NCBI GenBank assembly: GCA_936440205.1
Contig: OW387139.1
Coordinates: 40,140,378 to 40,204,377 of the forward strand
Reading direction: 5' to 3'
Source of the DNA: Lepidonotus clava
Lineage: Eukaryota; Annelida; Polychaeta; Phyllodocida; Polynoidae
Length of the DNA: 64,000 nt
The notes under the pieces: model-generated
The model's input: the letters and a program-made list of their open reading frames with translations, nothing else
Told to the model about the DNA's origin: nothing
Databases searched by the model: none
Part shown: positions 56,301 to 62,300 of the stretch, piece after piece
How the letters are laid out: every line of letters starts with the position of its first letter
How positions within the stretch are numbered: position 1 is the stretch's first letter
Program-made: the position numbers and the translations under genes

Positions 56301-59300
56301 TACATTGCACATACATTGCTCGTCATCTGTATATTGCTCGGGGTAGTGTTTGATGGACAGTCGGTATTTGTACACACAGAGTAGAATAAGAAAGAGAGGG
56401 TGGACTCCAATAGCATTTAGCTATACTTGATAGATTAGCATGCTTTCTACCAACTTAATTTCTTTTCACTCCATTTCATTCCCTTTCTATATTCCTTTCC
56501 TGTCTGGCTATGGATAAACAGTCGTCCCTTTTTGTTACATCAAGTGTACTTTATAAGAAATGATGGTTATTTTTAATGGGACAATTTTTTTTGGGTATGG
56601 AACTATTGGTCAGAAGGACAATTTTACCTACCTGTATCTCCAGAGTATTCTTGAGTAAATGTGGAATAATAGGAACTACACTCTGTCGACCCCCATTTAA
56701 GTTCATACCTTAACATAATGCATTGTTTGTATATATGTATATATATATATTTAGGCATAGTAATTAATTCCCCCATTCATTCATCACCCTATATCCTCCT
56801 CTTCTTCCTTTAGGTGGTCTTTGTAAAGTATGCCATAGCTCATTGGCCCATTTTCATCAACCCCTAAAGTGGACCCAACCCTAAGACTTACAGAGTTGTA
56901 AATACACCTGCAAATACAGTAGAGGTATAGCTGATTGACCTCTAACCTTCTTGAATACATGTACATATGTGCACTTTATACATAAGAAATCTGCCATAAC
57001 TTTCAACCACTTTTCACTTCACTATCCTCTCTTTTCTATTACAGTTAAGTTAAGCAAGTTATACATACAGAGAACCCTTATGGTCAGTTGAAAGTGGTCA
57101 CAAGGCCTATAGACAACTCAATTCGGATCATACCACTCTACATAACGTAGACATATATATCTATACACCTATCTCTCTCTCTCTCTGTATATATACATAA
57201 ATGTGCGCACATATACATTGCATATACGTGCATACGCATACATGTATAGACATCTATCTGTCCATTTTATTCCAGCAGCTCAACACAGGGAAGTATGAGT
57301 ACTGTACCAAATTGCTGCAGTTTACTGTTCAATATATAGGTACCCCCTGAGGTCCAGTTCTTCGCAGGAAGTCCTTCAATATTCCTACTAGTTTACTTTC
57401 AACATTGCTTTGCCCAGCTTCGTTTGGCAGTGCCAGAGATGCTGAATTTATGCATATATTATCCAGTTTATTGCATTTGCAATAAGTTGGACTTCTCTTT
57501 TCCTAACTACTCTTTTATACACCTTCATACATCTTTAAAAGAAACTAATAATTCCTAGTATTAGTAACCAGAACAGTTCATAGAATAAGTTCATAACATT
57601 CTTCTTATGTTGTACGTATAAGTGACACCAATACGTTGGTCATTTGACCAGCGTAATTATTAATAGTGTGCTCGCCGGTAACCATTGTTATACTGGTACC
57701 TGCAAGTACTTAATTTACTAATAATCAGTATTTGGCAACCCAAGAAGGTCCTGTGACCTGCCCACAAAAACCTGACCTGCTCATTGGCTACCTGCCACAA
57801 GGATGTGATTTCCCAAATATATATGAAGTTTGCTCATATGGCCATTTATAACCTACAGGAAGTTCTGATCAAGTACTTCACGTCGACAGTAGAGGAAATA
57901 TTCTTCATCTTTGTCCGCCAACGCCTAAAGGTTGCCAACACTGCACTGAAAGAAAGGTAGGACTATTTTTCATGTAGACATATCTATATTCTATGTTACA
58001 AGAACCCCACCCCCACAGACTTTGCATTACATATCACGTGACCGTTATTTCTGCCGTTCAGACATATATGTCACAAGTGTCACTATAACTATTTTGCCAC
58101 TTAGTGCCACATAGTGCCATGAAAAAAGTTTTTTTCTTATTTATTGAAAACCACTTTTTACAAGTAAGATCTTCCAGTAGTTATAACTGATGACATAAAA
58201 CTACCTGATATTGTGACAAAGACACAAGTCGCAAACGACTATGAAAGACACTATTAATTTCATCATTCCAAATGAGATCCATGAAAACATCTATAGGCCT
58301 AAAGTGAGGTCAGCAAAGGGATACCTAAGGTCATATTTGTAGTCGTTGTTACAGAGTGAATGATTATAAGCACAATTTCTGGTTTGTGGTACCTCTGAGC
58401 TCAAACTTACAATTCCTAAAAGATCCATATTACACCCATGACAAAACATAAATAAAAGGTTTATTCCTGTTGTAAAAAGTATAACATGTATATATCTCAG
58501 GTATCTTATAGAAAGGCATGGTTGATGTTAGAATATGGACATAAGAGGTCGTCAAATTTGAATCAATGTTGGTCTGAAAATCCAAGATGGCTGACCTATA
58601 CTGAAAAATGACATCCATCTGAAGCATATTAATTGTATAAGAGCAGGTATCAATGTCATAAAGATCAAGGATTATGAGGAAAGGGAGTGCACATACAAAA
58701 CCTTACTTATTACTGTCATAGAATTACATAAAAGTAAAGAAAGGATTTTAATCATTTAGATTGAGTACTTTTGATTCATAAACTTTAATTAAGGAACACT
58801 CAGTTTATGGTTCTTAAAACTATGCTGCTAGCCTAGCAGCTGTAGGGGATTTTAAATGTTTTTCTTGTTTTGGTTGGTTGGTTATTGGGGTTTAACGCCT
58901 TAGCAACATCTAAGGTCATATCACGGCGAGAACGGGATTTGACAATTCTGTCTTTAATGATCGTATCTATGGAATGAACGAATCTATGAGAAGATAGAGA
59001 CCATGCCCCTACACATTTACCAAGGTAGGTGTTCTTTAATGTGCATGGTCCCATAGACAGGGCCACACACACAACAGCCGGTGACTCTCTAGGAGTCTTT
59101 GATAACCCAGTTGTTGCCACTGGGAGACATTCTTGTTTTGGACATAAACAGACTGATAAAATGGGTAAGGGGGCATTTGAAGACAACAACAACTATCGTT
59201 ATCCCTCTATGATACACTATACTATTTGAAAGCCATCTTGTTGACATTATCTATCTAAGTTACTTCCCAAATCAGTGTATACTGAACTGCTACTCTTTTA

Positions 59301-62300
59301 CTACTACCTCTGCCAGTGTTTACTGCATACCCACTTCTGCAGATAGTTAGAGGAGTGTTAAATCTGGATCACCTATTCATATTATTCATCACTGGCTTCA
59401 AGTTTCCTTTAGTGATTCAGTACACTAGCATATTACTTCAGGGTGATGTTGTGTGTAGCAGTGTAAATCCAACAGTCCACTGATGTTCTACTGATTTCTC
59501 TGAGTCACACTGGTGCTTGTGGCAGTGTAAATCAAATGATCCACTGCTGTTATACTGATTCACACTAGTACTGGTGCTTGTTATTGTAGCAGCATAAATC
59601 CAGTAGTCCACTGATTTTGTACTGATTTCCCAGAGTAATACTGATGCTTTTGCCCTATCTGGGCCACTAGATAAATAAATGCCAACAATTAGTCAAAAGA
59701 TGGGGGGGGGGGGAATAAATTGTTCTGACAAGGAAACACATAGGATGCATATTCTGCAGAAATGTAGGATCAACACCCCCTCATACACAATCTCATCAAA
59801 ACTGGAATACAATGCAGTCAAGGTACTATGATCACACTGGGCCTGTCAAACAGAGTGTTCAAGTAGTTTATGGTAAGTAAATCTATATCTAATGTTTGGA
59901 AAGATACTGCAACTGGAAGAGAATCATTACATATTATCTATCTCTCTTTAGTGTGTGTAAATGTATTTAAGGGAGCCAAAAGCAACAGTGTGTCAAAATA
60001 TGACAAAATTTTGCCAACTCAGATACCTATGAAAAAACATTTCTAAGAGTCTAGATTTGGCCATTGGTACAGCATAAATCATGATACCTAACTTTAACTT
60101 TATGTGAATTCCATAATACACCTGAGGACAGCAATGTTTGTAAGCAAACCAAAAATTGACCAGGGACATGTTTTAATGTACTTTTTAGGTAGTTCAAGTC
60201 TTTATTGACAGTCTATATTTTACCACAGGTCTAGGTTATGGCCATGGAATACATTTCAATAGTTAATAGAGTTTGAAATTTTTTGACCCAACATTGCTTT
60301 TGGCTCCCTTTAATTTTAACTCCTATTCAATCAAGAGTCTACCATTAGTTTGTACCTTTGATACTAGTCAACTTGTGCTGGCTACAAATAGAACATTGTA
60401 TATATGTATACATGTATATATACCTGAAATTATCACACCTAACACATGGCGCTGCAATTACAATTTTTGCTTTATTTGTGCAACTAAATAATTTGTACAA
60501 ATAATAATGTCGTCACCTATCATCCTGACTAACAGGCAACCCTCTTAGTATCATGATTGTGGTTTAAATTGAAAGTTTGTGCATTTGTTTATGCCTTACA
60601 ACTTTCCTATGCGTACAATGAAAATGCATTAAAGCCTGGCCTTAGTCTCTTCAAATGCATTCAGACATTATTCTCAACTTGAATTGCCTATGTAGCCACA
60701 ATTATTTAATGAATCTAAATTGTTGGCCAAGAAATACAGTCTCTCCATCATTCTGCTAATGTTATCAACGTTTGTGTTGGTCTATCTAAATATCTGTGAC
60801 TGCATCAAATGCTTTAATAAAAGAATGGCGCATTTTGGTTACTTGATTCTGTCTGGTATGCAGTAACCTATAAATTTACATAGTTATTGCTGTTTGTAAT
60901 TAAAGGTGTAAGGAATACATATTGCAAAAATATCAAACGTACTATCTTCCCAACCTTCCAGATATCCACATGTAGCTGCACGAGATCACCTAATGTTCAT
61001 GTACAGAGAATCCTCCCTTCTATAATTATTATTTCTATACTACAGTTAACATTGGAATGCATGATTATAGCATGTTATATCATGTCATATGAAATGCGCT
61101 TATATTGGGCTTTCTTTTACATAGTAATACTTCATACTTATCAGGAGTTACAACATGGCATGTGAGCTGTTATTATTTTGATGCAGACTATAATTGATAA
61201 TACTGAAATATCTTTTTGAATGTCCCATATACATATAATTATTTCCATTAAAGTACTTGAAATTAGAGATTCATTAGGAATGAATGTACATAAATAAGTG
61301 ACAAAATATTACTCGGATATATATCATGATTTACATATACAATAGAAACATTATTGAGATGAAATGAGGCAATTTTGATTGATTCTTAGAAACCTCGTCC
61401 TTACTTGAATAGCATGCGCAGTTATGCAGATTTTCTAAAATGAAATGCAAGCAAATAATATAGGCTAGGCCATTTACTTACTAATGCCATATAATGCTGA
61501 AAGTTGAACAACTAACATTCTTAGCTAACTTCTATGTTGGTCATTCATAATGTTTAAATGTTGTAGGTGATCAAATTTTAAAAAATAACCAGTGCTTTTG
61601 CTTTTAAAAGTCAGCCATATTTGAATGGATGTAAGGGGCTATTAAGTGTGACATTGTGTTAAATATATATAAGTATTAAATGGAAGGCCTCTATCTAAAA
61701 GATCATCAAACTGAGGAAGTTCTATTTCATATTATATATCTTATAGGATCTCCTCTACCACATTTTGAAATAACTAAAATTTATATCTAGGCTAGGTATA
61801 ACCATCTAACAGGTCGGTATTGTTGCAAAATCATCTACTATAATTAATAGATAAATGTTATAAGAACGTTTAATTTGTGTTGAAGACTTAAATACTATCA
61901 CTAAAACATGGTTGGAGAGTGAAGCGGAAAAAGTACTCGTTTACAAAACATAGCTCAACATTCCGACTCAATCCGAATCTGGATATGAAACCATTTGTTT
62001 AAGGGGTTGTTAGTCTTGAATTTGATTTCAACTCCCCCAATTAGGATTCTGGTCAGTTCCAAGAGATTAAATAGCACTCTCATTTGAACATCATTCATAC
62101 CTGTTAGTGCATGTGAGAAGTAGGCATTAGGAAGAATGGTAGGTATTTTACAATGTTGGTCAGCCATCTTGGATTTCGGGTGCCCATACTGCAAACTCCT
62201 TTCTCGCTTCAGATTCCCGTGTAATCATCGCTCCGACTATAGCATTCTGGGCAGTGCCGGAACTACTTTTTGCTGGTACTTGTTACCTGCCTGACTTAAT

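Noticed and set aside
58833-59192. 119-codon minus-strand frame in intron 49
   Set aside because: Lies inside a dispersed-repeat candidate and has no protein motif that I can support.
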